Assembly: GCA_049273695.1 (NCBI GenBank)
Contig: JBASRE010000042.1
Coordinates: 310,001-374,000, forward strand
Reading direction: 5' to 3'
From: UBA11740 sp049273695
GTDB taxonomy: Bacteria > Acidobacteriota > Blastocatellia > Pyrinomonadales > Pyrinomonadaceae
Length of the DNA stretch: 64,000 nt
In this document: positions 57,059 to 64,000 of the stretch, piece by piece
Layout of the letters: each line of letters opens with the position of its first letter
Position numbering within the stretch: the stretch's first letter is position 1
Made by a program: the position numbers and the translations under genes
The notes under the pieces: model-generated
The model's database searches: none
Seen by the model: only the letters and a program-made list of their open reading frames with translations
Told to the model about the DNA's origin: nothing

Positions 57059-57329
57059 AGATTGTGATGATTAGATAACGCTCGCGGCCTTGAAAGCGAC
57101 CGACAAGTCCCACCCAACTCTCGCCATCCGCCGCAAGTCCTTCGATCACGTACTTCGTGCCTCGCGGATCGTCTTTTTCTGCGCGAACAACTTGTCCATT
57201 CAATACAGCCTGTTCGACATCGACTATATCAAAACCGTCCTCGGCCATCTCCTCCATGGCGTGAACGGTCATATCATACGCTCTCCGCCGAATCTTTTCT
57301 CTGATTCGCTCTATGGTTCGGCGAGGCAC
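57039..57329 (-). CDS. DUF4258 protein, putative toxin partner
   Basis: A 96-residue protein. The pattern RRAYDMTVHAMEEMAEDGFD (about 15-34: start helix with His) leads to VEQAVLNGQVVRAEKDDPRG, TKYVIEGLAADGESWVGLVG and RERYLIITIYEV. This is the DUF4258 fold, related to MqsR/RelE-like RNase toxins. It is the upstream gene of a coupled pair with a YgiT-type zinc finger, overlapping by 20 bases. Toxicity is inferred from that arrangement only. Confidence 0.82.
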   Translation of the reverse strand: MPRRTIERIREKIRRRAYDMTVHAMEEMAEDGFDIVDVEQAVLNGQVVRAEKDDPRGTKYVIEGLAADGESWVGLVGRFQGRERYLIITIYEVNKG

Positions 57330-57363
57330 AAAGTGAGTTTAGCAGAAGAATTGCCTCGTTCGA

Positions 57364-58365
57364 TCAAGTAACGCTTGCCGGCAATAGTCCCTTAATCTCT
57401 CTCACGACCTTCTTCACGTCTTCCTGATCCGCCAGGGCAATCATGAAAAACTTGTAGCCCTGATGAAAACAGATCACGCCGTTGGCGAACAACCACACGC
57501 CGTCGAGAAATGGATTGCCGCCGAGCAGCCAGCTTACCGGCCCGCCGACGATGCCGGTCGGTGAGCCGATTTGCGCGAACATCGCCGCGCCCGCGGCGCA
57601 ACTGAAAGCGCCGAGCAAAGGCGCGCCCACATACTTGGCGGCTTTGCGCTGAAACTCAACGCGTTCGCGTTCGGCGTCATCCAGTTGACCAGCCGCGATT
57701 AACGCCTCCTGCTTCTTCAGGTACTCGTCGAACTTGTCGTAGAGCTTGCTTAATCCGATCACCGGCAGCGCCGAATGCGTTAGCCAGTGCGGGTGCGCGC
57801 CGAGCAGAACCGCGTCGATGCCGGGAAAGCTCGCGCCGGCGCGAATGCCGAGAATCAGCGAAACCGAAACGGCCGCTGCTTTACCCGGATTCTCTTTGAC
57901 CCAATCTTTCGCTTTGAGAAGTCCTGCCGTCGCCGCGGCTGACGCTTTCGTCGCGCGCAGGCCGGTGCCGGCCACCTTCGTGGCGGTCGTCGCGTAGCTG
58001 ACGGCGTCGTCGAATGCCTTTTCAGCTTTCTTGCCGGCGGGACCGGCTGTGTCGCGAATAATTTTGCCGGCGTCGCCCGCCGCATCGCGAATGGTGCGGC
58101 CTGCGTCTTTCGCGCGCCGCTTGGTTTCGTCGGCCGCGCGCCGCGCGGTCTCGCGTACTTTCGGGTCGTCGGCGAAACGCTCTGCCTGCCCCTTCAGTTG
58201 ACCCGCCCCGTCGGCGATCGTTCTTGCGCCACGCCGCGCGGCATCCCCGGCAGCGCGCGCGGTGTCTTCGACGATGCCGCTCACGCCTAGCTTCTCGTCA
58301 ATCTCCTGCGCTTTGCGTTTCGCAGCGCGATGCAGGTCATCAAGCTTTTCTTTGTAATCGGCCAT
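57364..58365 (-). CDS. LEA-like N-terminal domain plus membrane domain protein
   Basis: A 333-residue protein of unusual composition. The first ~150 residues are an amphipathic helical run of Lys/Ala/Arg repeats (ARAAGDAARRGARTIADGAG, ETARRAADETKRRAKDAGRT) resembling LEA/YtxH-type stress proteins. The second half is membrane-associated, with GAPLLGAFSCAAGAAMFAQI, VGGPVSWLLGGNPFLDGVWL and FANGVICFHQGYKFFMIALA. No single known family covers the whole. It could tether a disordered stress-type domain to the membrane. Confidence 0.62.
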   Translation of the reverse strand: MADYKEKLDDLHRAAKRKAQEIDEKLGVSGIVEDTARAAGDAARRGARTIADGAGQLKGQAERFADDPKVRETARRAADETKRRAKDAGRTIRDAAGDAGKIIRDTAGPAGKKAEKAFDDAVSYATTATKVAGTGLRATKASAAATAGLLKAKDWVKENPGKAAAVSVSLILGIRAGASFPGIDAVLLGAHPHWLTHSALPVIGLSKLYDKFDEYLKKQEALIAAGQLDDAERERVEFQRKAAKYVGAPLLGAFSCAAGAAMFAQIGSPTGIVGGPVSWLLGGNPFLDGVWLFANGVICFHQGYKFFMIALADQEDVKKVVREIKGLLPASVT

Positions 58366-58442
58366 TGGTAACTCCTGATTTCATTCTACGCCCGTCCGCG
58401 GCGTGGTGTTCAGTCAAAGTTGCGTTGCTACGCGGCAATAAA

Positions 58443-58540
58443 CTCTGTGACTCTGTGAATTCTATGTGTCTCGGTGGTGCATGTTTCTCGAATTAGTGTC
58501 ACCACAGAGACACCGAGCTCGCACAGAGGCACAGAGAGTC
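58443..58540. repeat. Inverted word-repeat element, CACAGAG family, copy 2
   Basis: The left arm (58443-58480, CTCTGTGACTCTGTGAATTC...) and right arm (58499-58540, TCACCACAGAGACACCGAGC...) are reverse-complement word runs with an 18-base centre. It fills most of the divergent 58366-58599 gap between the LEA-like gene and yacG. Confidence 0.78.
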
Positions 58541-58599
58541 TCGCATTTTAAGGACGCAAAGCGCTTTACTTTTCCGAACGTCCCTCATAATTTTCTCGT

Positions 58600-58803
58600 G
58601 TGCCCAAGTGTCCCACTTGTAAGAAGCCCATCGAATGGAAGGACAATCCCTGGCGGCCATTCTGTTCCGAGCGCTGCCAGCTAATCGATTTCGGCCGCTG
58701 GGCCGAAGAGGAGTATCGCGTGCCGGGACAAGAAATTGAGGCGGCCGAACCTTCTGAGCCGCCGCCAGCCGACAAAATTGATGAAGAGAATCCATACGAT
58801 TAG
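58600..58803 (+). CDS. yacG: DNA gyrase inhibitor, zinc-binding
   Basis: A 67-residue protein with a GTG start. The zinc site is CPTC (residues 4-7) with CSERC (about 22-26), spaced as in YacG, followed by QLIDFGRWAEEEYRVPG. YacG sequesters DNA gyrase in E. coli. The acidic tail (EAAEPSEPPPADKIDEENPYD shortened here to EPPPADKIDEEN) is longer than in E. coli. It overlaps the thioredoxin-like gene by 23 bases. No ribosome site is visible before the GTG. Confidence 0.88.
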   Translation: MPKCPTCKKPIEWKDNPWRPFCSERCQLIDFGRWAEEEYRVPGQEIEAAEPSEPPPADKIDEENPYD

Positions 58804-59302
58804 GGTCAGCCTTCTCGCAGTAACCCTCCTGACGCTGGCCGGGTTCGCGTGTCGCCCCAGCTTCACACCTCCGCCAAATCCCGGCGGACCGGCTGGTTGG
58901 GTTTTCGAGGATGGAAAGCGCGCCACGGTCGGCGATTACACCGGCAAGGTTTTGCTGCTGAACTTTTATGCGACATGGTGCGGCCCGTGCCGGCAAGAGA
59001 TGCCGCACCTGCTTGCGCTGCATCGGAAGTACGAAGCTGAAGGTTTGCAAATCGTCGGGCTGAACGTTGGCGGCGAAGGCGACTACGCCGAAGTGCCGGC
59101 CTTCAAGCAGGAGTTTGCAATTCCGTTTCCGCTCGCGATTCCCGACACGGATTTCGTCGATCGCTATCTCGGCGTCAACCAGAACATTCCGCAATCATTC
59201 GTCATCGACCGGAACGGCCGAATCCTCAAGCACTTCATCGGCTTCAGCGAAGAGAGCGTCTCCGAAGTGGAAACTGTTGTGCAGGCCGCGCTGAAAAAGT
59301 AA
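58781..59302 (+). CDS. TlpA/ResA-like periplasmic thioredoxin
   Basis: A 173-residue exported thioredoxin-fold protein from the ATG at 58781. The signal peptide ends at LAGFAC; the Cys suggests a lipoprotein, although residue -3 is Gly rather than the usual Leu. After a Pro-rich linker, the domain carries the redox motif in NFYATWCGPCRQEMPHLLAL, then GLQIVGLNVGGE and NIPQSFVIDRNGRILKHFIG. Such proteins reduce disulfides, often for cytochrome c assembly. It overlaps yacG by 23 bases. Confidence 0.92.
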   Translation: MKRIHTIRVSLLAVTLLTLAGFACRPSFTPPPNPGGPAGWVFEDGKRATVGDYTGKVLLLNFYATWCGPCRQEMPHLLALHRKYEAEGLQIVGLNVGGEGDYAEVPAFKQEFAIPFPLAIPDTDFVDRYLGVNQNIPQSFVIDRNGRILKHFIGFSEESVSEVETVVQAALKK

Positions 59303-59358
59303 ACTCGCCGAGCTAATTTCATTAACACCTTTTTGAGCGTCTGTCAGAAGAAATGGTG

Positions 59359-59457
59359 CTCTGTGCTAACTCGGTGGTTCTCCCTGACTCTGTGGTGAAA
59401 TTGCTTATGAAAACCTTCACCACAGAGGCACGGAGATCACACAGAGAATCACAGAGT
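59359..59457. repeat. Inverted word-repeat element, CACAGAG family, copy 3
   Basis: The left arm (59359-59399) opens CTCTGTGCTAACTCGGTGG, and the right arm (59416-59457) reads TTCACCACAGAGGCACGGAG... then CACAGAG. The centre is 16 bases. It sits between the thioredoxin and TMEM175-like genes; the right arm ends about 32 bases before the latter's start. Confidence 0.78.
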
Positions 59458-59488
59458 TCTTTTTTCCGACCGCGCTGAAGCGAGGTGA

Positions 59489-60256
59489 ATGAGAATGATT
59501 CGAGAGAAACTAATCGATAAAGGTGTGGGCGACCCACGAAAGTTTCGCTGGCGCAGTCATGAAATATCGCGCATCGAGGCGTTGAGCGATGCCGTGTTCG
59601 CGTTCGCAGTCACGTTGTTGGTGGTCGCGCTGGAAGTTCCGAAGACCTACGACGAGCTGATGGAAGTGATGCGCGGGTTTGGCGCGTTCGCCATTTGTTT
59701 CGCGCTGCTGTTCGTCGTCTGGTTCAATCAATACAAATTTTTCCGCCGCTATGGCTTGAACGACAATCTCACCATCATCATCAACGCGGTGTTGCTGTTT
59801 GTCGTGCTTTTCTACGTTTATCCTCTGAAATTCCTCTTCACCTTACTCATCGACAAATTTACGGGCGGCCACGGCGAAGTACGTCTGCCGAACGGCACAG
59901 TCGAAGGCATGGTCGAGAGCGCTGATCAAGTCGCAAATCTGATGATTATTTTCGGCTTGGGTTATGTCGCGGTATTCGCAGTCTTTGCGTTGCTCTATTG
60001 GCGCGCGTACCGCAAGCGTGTGCAGCTTGAACTAAACGAGTTGGAAACCTTCGACACGCGCACAGACATTCGCGAAAGCCTGTTGAACGTTTCCATCGGC
60101 TTGGTTTCGCTCGCGATTGCGATCATTGGCGGCGGCAGATACGCGGGGTTTGCTGGAATGATTTATATGGTGACTCCGGTTGTCATGACTATCCACGGAA
60201 AGTGGAACGGAGGCCGGCGAAAAAAACTGGAGAAGCACCTCATGGCTGAGGCTTAG
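59489..60256 (+). CDS. TMEM175-like potassium channel family protein
   Basis: A 255-residue membrane protein. The diagnostic RIEALSDAVFAFAVTLLVVA (about 28-47, the F/A-S-D-A-V-F-A signature of the pore helix) is followed by FGAFAICFALLFVVWFNQYK, LTIIINAVLLFVVLFYVYPL and about three more hydrophobic segments. Bacterial TMEM175 proteins are K+-permeable channels. The spacing of GAGG (59482-59485) fits the ATG at 59495 better than the one at 59489, so the true start may be MIREKL. It overlaps the VWFA gene tail to tail by 17 bases. Confidence 0.87.
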   Translation: MRMIREKLIDKGVGDPRKFRWRSHEISRIEALSDAVFAFAVTLLVVALEVPKTYDELMEVMRGFGAFAICFALLFVVWFNQYKFFRRYGLNDNLTIIINAVLLFVVLFYVYPLKFLFTLLIDKFTGGHGEVRLPNGTVEGMVESADQVANLMIIFGLGYVAVFAVFALLYWRAYRKRVQLELNELETFDTRTDIRESLLNVSIGLVSLAIAIIGGGRYAGFAGMIYMVTPVVMTIHGKWNGGRRKKLEKHLMAEA

Positions 60257-61232
60257 GCGGAATCGTTCCGGGCTTCTTGCGGAAGTAATAACCGCGCCTC
60301 GCACGCACCACGAGTTTCTTGTTCGCCTTCGTAATCGCGGGCACCAACTGAACTTGGACGTGCCGAAACGCGCCTTCCTCATTTGTCTCGGGCGGTCGAT
60401 AGCCGATCGTGTAGCGCGTGCGGAGTCGCGTGAACATCTCGCCCAAACGGGAATCGACTTCGCTTTGATTGGCGCCGAGGACCTCGCCTCCCGTTTCTTC
60501 GGCATAAACATCTATGGCTTTAATTTTACCCAGCGTTAGCACGTTGAAGACTTTCGCGAAGCCGCTGCGCACCGTCAACCCGTAAACCACCGTGCCGGAT
60601 TCCGCCAGCTCGCGCTGTAATCTTGCGACGTAATCCTCGTCACTGGTGCTGGGGATGTTGTCCGATATGAGAATTATCGCGCGGCGGTTCGCCGGATTTG
60701 TGCCTTTGTTCATTTCCTGCACCGCCAGCAGCATTGCCTCATACACAAAAGTTCCGTTGCCGAGGGGCGCCTGGCTTGCTACCGTTATTTTGTTCGCCGT
60801 CAGCGTTCGGTCTTTCGTGAAAGACTGGATGAGCTTTGGGTAATCGGCGAAGGCCATCACCGCGACTTCATCTTCGGGTTTCAGTTGACGCAGAGCGTTG
60901 TTGGCGCCTTCACCGACTTGCTCGATGACCGGCCGAACGCTGCGGCTGACGTCGAGCAGTAGCAGAATTGAAAGCGGCATTTGGTCCTGACCAAAGTAAA
61001 CGATCTCCTGCTTTACATTTTCTTCCAGGATTTCGAAGTCCTCTTTACGAAGCGGCCCGAACACTTTCCGCGTCTTCCGGTCGATGACCTGCGCGTCGAG
61101 CACAACCAGGTCAGTGTTCACCCTGATGATTTCGTTGGGATCGACTTCCTGTGCTGATGCGACTGCTGGAACCAGGGCGAAAAGGGAAAGCACGAGAAGG
61201 CGCCACAAACGGATGCGGTTCTTATTCATCAA
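60240..61232 (-). CDS. VWFA-related acidobacterial domain protein
   Basis: A 330-residue exported protein. The signal peptide ends near ASAQE (about residue 28). A VWA domain (about 88-250) includes the metal site LLLDVSRSVRPVIEQVGEGA (DxSxS), LKPEDEVAVMAFADYPKLIQ and RRAIILISDNIPSTSDEDY. This matches the TIGR03436-type VWFA-related domain, largely seen in Acidobacteriota. The C-terminal beta part contains GYRPPETNEEGAFRHVQVQL. It lies 27 bases downstream of the lipoprotein gene, in a likely operon with it and the OPT transporter. Confidence 0.9.
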   Translation of the reverse strand: MMNKNRIRLWRLLVLSLFALVPAVASAQEVDPNEIIRVNTDLVVLDAQVIDRKTRKVFGPLRKEDFEILEENVKQEIVYFGQDQMPLSILLLLDVSRSVRPVIEQVGEGANNALRQLKPEDEVAVMAFADYPKLIQSFTKDRTLTANKITVASQAPLGNGTFVYEAMLLAVQEMNKGTNPANRRAIILISDNIPSTSDEDYVARLQRELAESGTVVYGLTVRSGFAKVFNVLTLGKIKAIDVYAEETGGEVLGANQSEVDSRLGEMFTRLRTRYTIGYRPPETNEEGAFRHVQVQLVPAITKANKKLVVRARRGYYFRKKPGTIPPKPQP

Positions 61233-61259
61233 GGTAGATAAAGTTTCGCGAGGAGAGAG

Positions 61260-62096
61260 TTAAGGTTTAAACGGCTTGCCGCCGGTGTCGGCGCTTTTTA
61301 TCAATCCGGTTTGATCCATCCAGAAGGAGAGCTTGCCGGTCTTGCCGTGACTCAACGGTTCAGCGTTGGCGACGTAACTCTTGCCGTCCTTGCCAACCGT
61401 AATACGGAAGTTGTAGCCGCTGAGTTTCGGGTCGATCACATTGGCGCCGAGCATTCCAGCCTTAATCAGCGCCGGAAAATCTCCGTATTGTCCACCGTGC
61501 TGCTGACTGTAAACCCCTTGCCAGAGGACCAGCCGTTTAAGGATGTCCTCGACATCACCTTCGTGTTCGGACATCAATGCGTCAAGAAAATACCGGCGGC
61601 CGGCCTTCTTCACTTCAGCCGCATCGGCTTCGCTGCCAATGAGCCAACTGCCGCTCGCGTTGGTAAGGTTCAGCGGTTGCGAAGTCACCTGCGGCGACGA
61701 AACGTCGACCGGAATCTTCACGAAGACGGTCGCAATTTTGCCGCTGATCTGTTCGCCCATGATTTCGACACTGGCGGGAATCTGAGCCGCCTTCTCTTCA
61801 AAGCCGGGCCGCAGAATCTCCATTTCTTCGGCGTTCAGACCTTCAACGGCAGGCTTGTAGATCGTCAACGCGAAGGCTTCCTGGAAGCGGTGCTCGCGCA
61901 TCGCTTTGTAGAATTCACGCACGACGTCAGAAGGCGTGCGCGGCTGGGCCGGATTGGGTGACGAAGTATTTGATGACGAAGTCCTAGCCGTGCACGCGGC
62001 GGGCGATCCCACCAAAGCGATCGCCGCAAATGTCGTCAGGAGCAGACGAACGAGCAGACTGCGTGGGAGACTCAGCTTTCTACGAAGATAAATCAT
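61260..62096 (-). CDS. Putative lipoprotein of unknown function
   Basis: A 278-residue exported protein. The signal sequence ends LVGSPAAC, so Cys35 may be lipidated, though the residue before the expected site is not a typical lipobox. A Ser/Asn/Pro linker (SSSNTSSPNPAQP) leads into DVVREFYKAMREHRFQEAFA (NTF2-like opening helix, inference), VRGF-like strands and a C-terminal YNFRITVGKDGKSYVANAEP. It lies between the OPT transporter and VWFA genes with 20- and 27-base gaps. Confidence 0.72.
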   Translation of the reverse strand: MIYLRRKLSLPRSLLVRLLLTTFAAIALVGSPAACTARTSSSNTSSPNPAQPRTPSDVVREFYKAMREHRFQEAFALTIYKPAVEGLNAEEMEILRPGFEEKAAQIPASVEIMGEQISGKIATVFVKIPVDVSSPQVTSQPLNLTNASGSWLIGSEADAAEVKKAGRRYFLDALMSEHEGDVEDILKRLVLWQGVYSQQHGGQYGDFPALIKAGMLGANVIDPKLSGYNFRITVGKDGKSYVANAEPLSHGKTGKLSFWMDQTGLIKSADTGGKPFKP

Positions 62097-62116
62097 GCGT
62101 TTCCTTACCCCGCCTG

Positions 62117-64000
62117 TTAATCAGTGCGCTTCTTGCTCGCCAGAATCCATTCACGACCCACCGCGTAGAGCAAAACAGTAATCGCGATAAATGGAATTAG
62201 CGATAACAGATCAGCGTAGGGTTTCACATGTCCTGGCGGCTCGTCGAAGAAAGGATTCTTCAGGAGCATCCATTCTTTTGTCGCATTGAAAGCGTCGGTG
62301 AAGTAACCCGCCATGAAAGCGTAGATGATGCCGGCGAGCGCTGCGCCCGCGATGTAACCTGAGGCCATCAACACGCCCGGACTCTTGTCGGTCTCAGCGA
62401 CGATTTGTTCTTCCGTCAGGTGCGCATGCTTGCGCCGCAAATGCCGATCGACTAACCAACGCACCATGCCGCCGATGAAGATCGGGGTTGAAGCCGACAA
62501 AGGCAGATAGACGCCCACCGCGAATGCGAGCGAAGGAATACCCGCCATCTCTAGCACGATGGCAATCATCACGCCGAGTAAAACGAGGTTCCATGGCAAT
62601 TCGCGATTAAGAATGCCCTTGATGATGTAGGACATCAGGGTGGCCTTTGGCGCGTCGAATTTTTCGACCGTCGAACCGTCCGGTCGCATTTTGTTCTGGC
62701 CGTTGATTGCCGGATCGACGATGTATTGCGGCACGCCTTGCGCGTCGACCAGATAGCGGCCGGCGCGTCCGCCGTTCGTGTCGGTCTTGTGCCAGACACG
62801 ATAGGTGTTTGAATCCTGGCTCGCCTGCGGCCCTTTCAATTGTTCTTCGTGCCCGAGTTGGCTCGGGTTCGAGCGAAGCTCAGGTGTGAAATTCCGCTCA
62901 ACCTTGTAGAGAACTTTTCCCGACGGATCGACAAGGTACTCGCCTTCTTCCAGACCTTCGATCTTTTCACTCTTCGCATCGCGAACGAGGAGGCGGTAAT
63001 CTCCGGCTTGCGCGGGTTTCAACTCTTCCGTGTACGGTGTCATGCCGGCACTCTGGTCTGGCCGCAATGGCGCAACCTTGTCGTCGACCTTCGCAAACGT
63101 AATCCGGCGTGCGTAAACCGTCCCGCCATCGTTCAGGCGGATCAGGATTGGTCCGAGAATCAGGGCTGACGCCAACGCCCCGACGAGGATCGCGTACTGC
63201 TGATATTTCGGAGTAGCCCCCACCAGAAAACCGGTCTTCAAATCCTGGGAAGTCGTGCCGCCATTCGACGCGGCGATACAAACGATCGCGCCGATAGAAA
63301 GCGCGGTCACGTAGTACGGCGGTCCAGTCCAACCCAACAGCAGAAAGATCAAACACGTCAGCAGCAACGTCGCGACGGTCATGCCGGAAATGGGATTCGA
63401 CGATGAACCAATTTCTCCCGTCAGTCTTGAAGAGACAGTGACGAACAGAAATCCAAAAGCGACGATCATGATCGCGCCCAGAAACGCCGTGAGAATGTTT
63501 TGCTGCAAACCAAGCTGCGGGAACAGCATGATCATCGCGATCAGGGCGATGATGCCCGCGAGCACAAACTTCATGGGAATGTCCTGATCGGTTCGTTCCG
63601 CGCGCGCGGCGGCTGCTTTGCCGCCACGAAGATCACTCAATCCGCCTTTGATGCCGTGCCAAATTGTCGGCAGAGAGCGAAAGAGACTGATGATGCCGCC
63701 GGCCGCAACGGCGCCAGCGCCGATATAAAGAATGTAGTTGTTACGAATGGCGCCGGGGCTCATGCCGCGCACCGGACTGGTGCCAGGCGCAACGGCGCCG
63801 GTAGTTTCACCGCCGGCGAAATACGCAATCGCCGGAATTAAAACGAGGTAGGCCAGCACACCGCCCGCGCACATGATCGACGCGATGCGCGGTCCGATCA
63901 CATAGCCGACGCCAAGCAGCGCTGGATTGACTTCCACGCTGAGCGAGCCTTTGTTGAAAGGCGCGCCAAAGATCTTTTCGGGTGCTTCTTTCCAGGTATA
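62117..64000 (-). CDS. OPT-family transporter (5' end outside window)
   Basis: A partial integral-membrane transporter; 627 residues lie in the window, and the frame continues past base 64000 (FNKGSLSVEVNPALLGVGYV). GVGYVIGPRIA, ATLLLTCLIFLLLGWTGPPY and PSLAFAVGVYLPLSASTPIF match the oligopeptide-transporter (OPT) family, which moves peptides or metal chelates. Between two membrane blocks is a hydrophilic stretch of about 140 residues (roughly 290-430, counting from the GTG at 63937), with YRLLVRDAKSEKIEGLEEGE and RYLVDAQGVPQYIVDP, not usual for the family. About 13 membrane segments remain. Confidence 0.9.
   Translation of the reverse strand, partial: YTWKEAPEKIFGAPFNKGSLSVEVNPALLGVGYVIGPRIASIMCAGGVLAYLVLIPAIAYFAGGETTGAVAPGTSPVRGMSPGAIRNNYILYIGAGAVAAGGIISLFRSLPTIWHGIKGGLSDLRGGKAAAARAERTDQDIPMKFVLAGIIALIAMIMLFPQLGLQQNILTAFLGAIMIVAFGFLFVTVSSRLTGEIGSSSNPISGMTVATLLLTCLIFLLLGWTGPPYYVTALSIGAIVCIAASNGGTTSQDLKTGFLVGATPKYQQYAILVGALASALILGPILIRLNDGGTVYARRITFAKVDDKVAPLRPDQSAGMTPYTEELKPAQAGDYRLLVRDAKSEKIEGLEEGEYLVDPSGKVLYKVERNFTPELRSNPSQLGHEEQLKGPQASQDSNTYRVWHKTDTNGGRAGRYLVDAQGVPQYIVDPAINGQNKMRPDGSTVEKFDAPKATLMSYIIKGILNRELPWNLVLLGVMIAIVLEMAGIPSLAFAVGVYLPLSASTPIFIGGMVRWLVDRHLRRKHAHLTEEQIVAETDKSPGVLMASGYIAGAALAGIIYAFMAGYFTDAFNATKEWMLLKNPFFDEPPGHVKPYADLLSLIPFIAITVLLYAVGREWILASKKRTD

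Noticed and set aside
57364..58365. EcsC-family assignment for the LEA-like membrane protein
   Set aside because: The membrane half shows a loosely similar glycine-rich pattern, but the diagnostic EcsC motifs were not seen.

Overview
The window most likely comes from an acidobacterium, probably of the Blastocatellia type. The evidence is a von Willebrand protein of the kind typical of Acidobacteriota, three giant Oar-like TonB-dependent receptors with a carboxypeptidase-regulatory-like domain, moderately high GC, GTG/TTG starts, and an unusual load of short intergenic repeats. The lineage is an inference from gene content; no rRNA or tRNA gene was seen.

Layout. (1) 1-17461: three cassettes, each an Oar-like outer-membrane receptor followed by one or two kinds of small secreted protein. 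Two cassettes carry a LolA-fold-like protein. All three carry members of a five-member family of ~200-residue secreted proteins with an Ig-like core. Two receptor genes share a long leader with a covarying hairpin. (2) 17561-24825: a MoxR-type cluster (membrane protein, DUF4129, DUF4350, MoxR AAA ATPase, DUF58) facing a SpoIIM-like membrane protein. (3) 24897-32686: glutamate formiminotransferase, bactofilin, a HEAT-repeat/cyclophilin fusion, an M1-peptidase-like protein lacking the catalytic Glu, and DUF4112, YtxH-like and DUF948-like envelope proteins. (4) 32886-37368: ileS, lspA, lgt. (5) 37644-45595: a frameshifted PEP-CTERM gene, a DHH phosphoesterase, a lipoprotein, an AT-richer gene pair, acetyl-CoA synthetase, a PilZ protein and an AI-2E-family permease. 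(6) 45646-47335: a three-gene overlapping module led by a TIGR04255 protein. (7) 47374-53304, minus strand: carA, secreted proteins, an AIM24/TIGR00266 protein, a Yip1-like/TPR protein and lepB. (8) 53534-60256: HU, a site-2 protease, a decayed VapBC pair, a DUF4258/YgiT-type pair, yacG, a TlpA-like thioredoxin and a TMEM175-like channel. (9) 60240-64000, minus strand: VWFA protein, lipoprotein-like protein and a truncated OPT transporter with a large inserted domain.

Themes. The window is rich in envelope functions: lipoprotein maturation (lgt, lspA), signal peptidase I, receptors and secreted partners. The strongest unexplained pattern is at least nine intergenic elements built from six unrelated short 'words'. 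Each has the same design: an arm of imperfect word repeats, then 15-130 bases, then the reverse-complement arm. Several abut or enter coding sequence; one supplies the N-terminus of the formiminotransferase and another the last codons of the SpoIIM-like gene. A separate 27-base inverted-repeat family and a six-hairpin palindrome array add to this. The two best candidates for undescribed biology are these elements and the receptor / secreted-protein cassettes with their shared leader.
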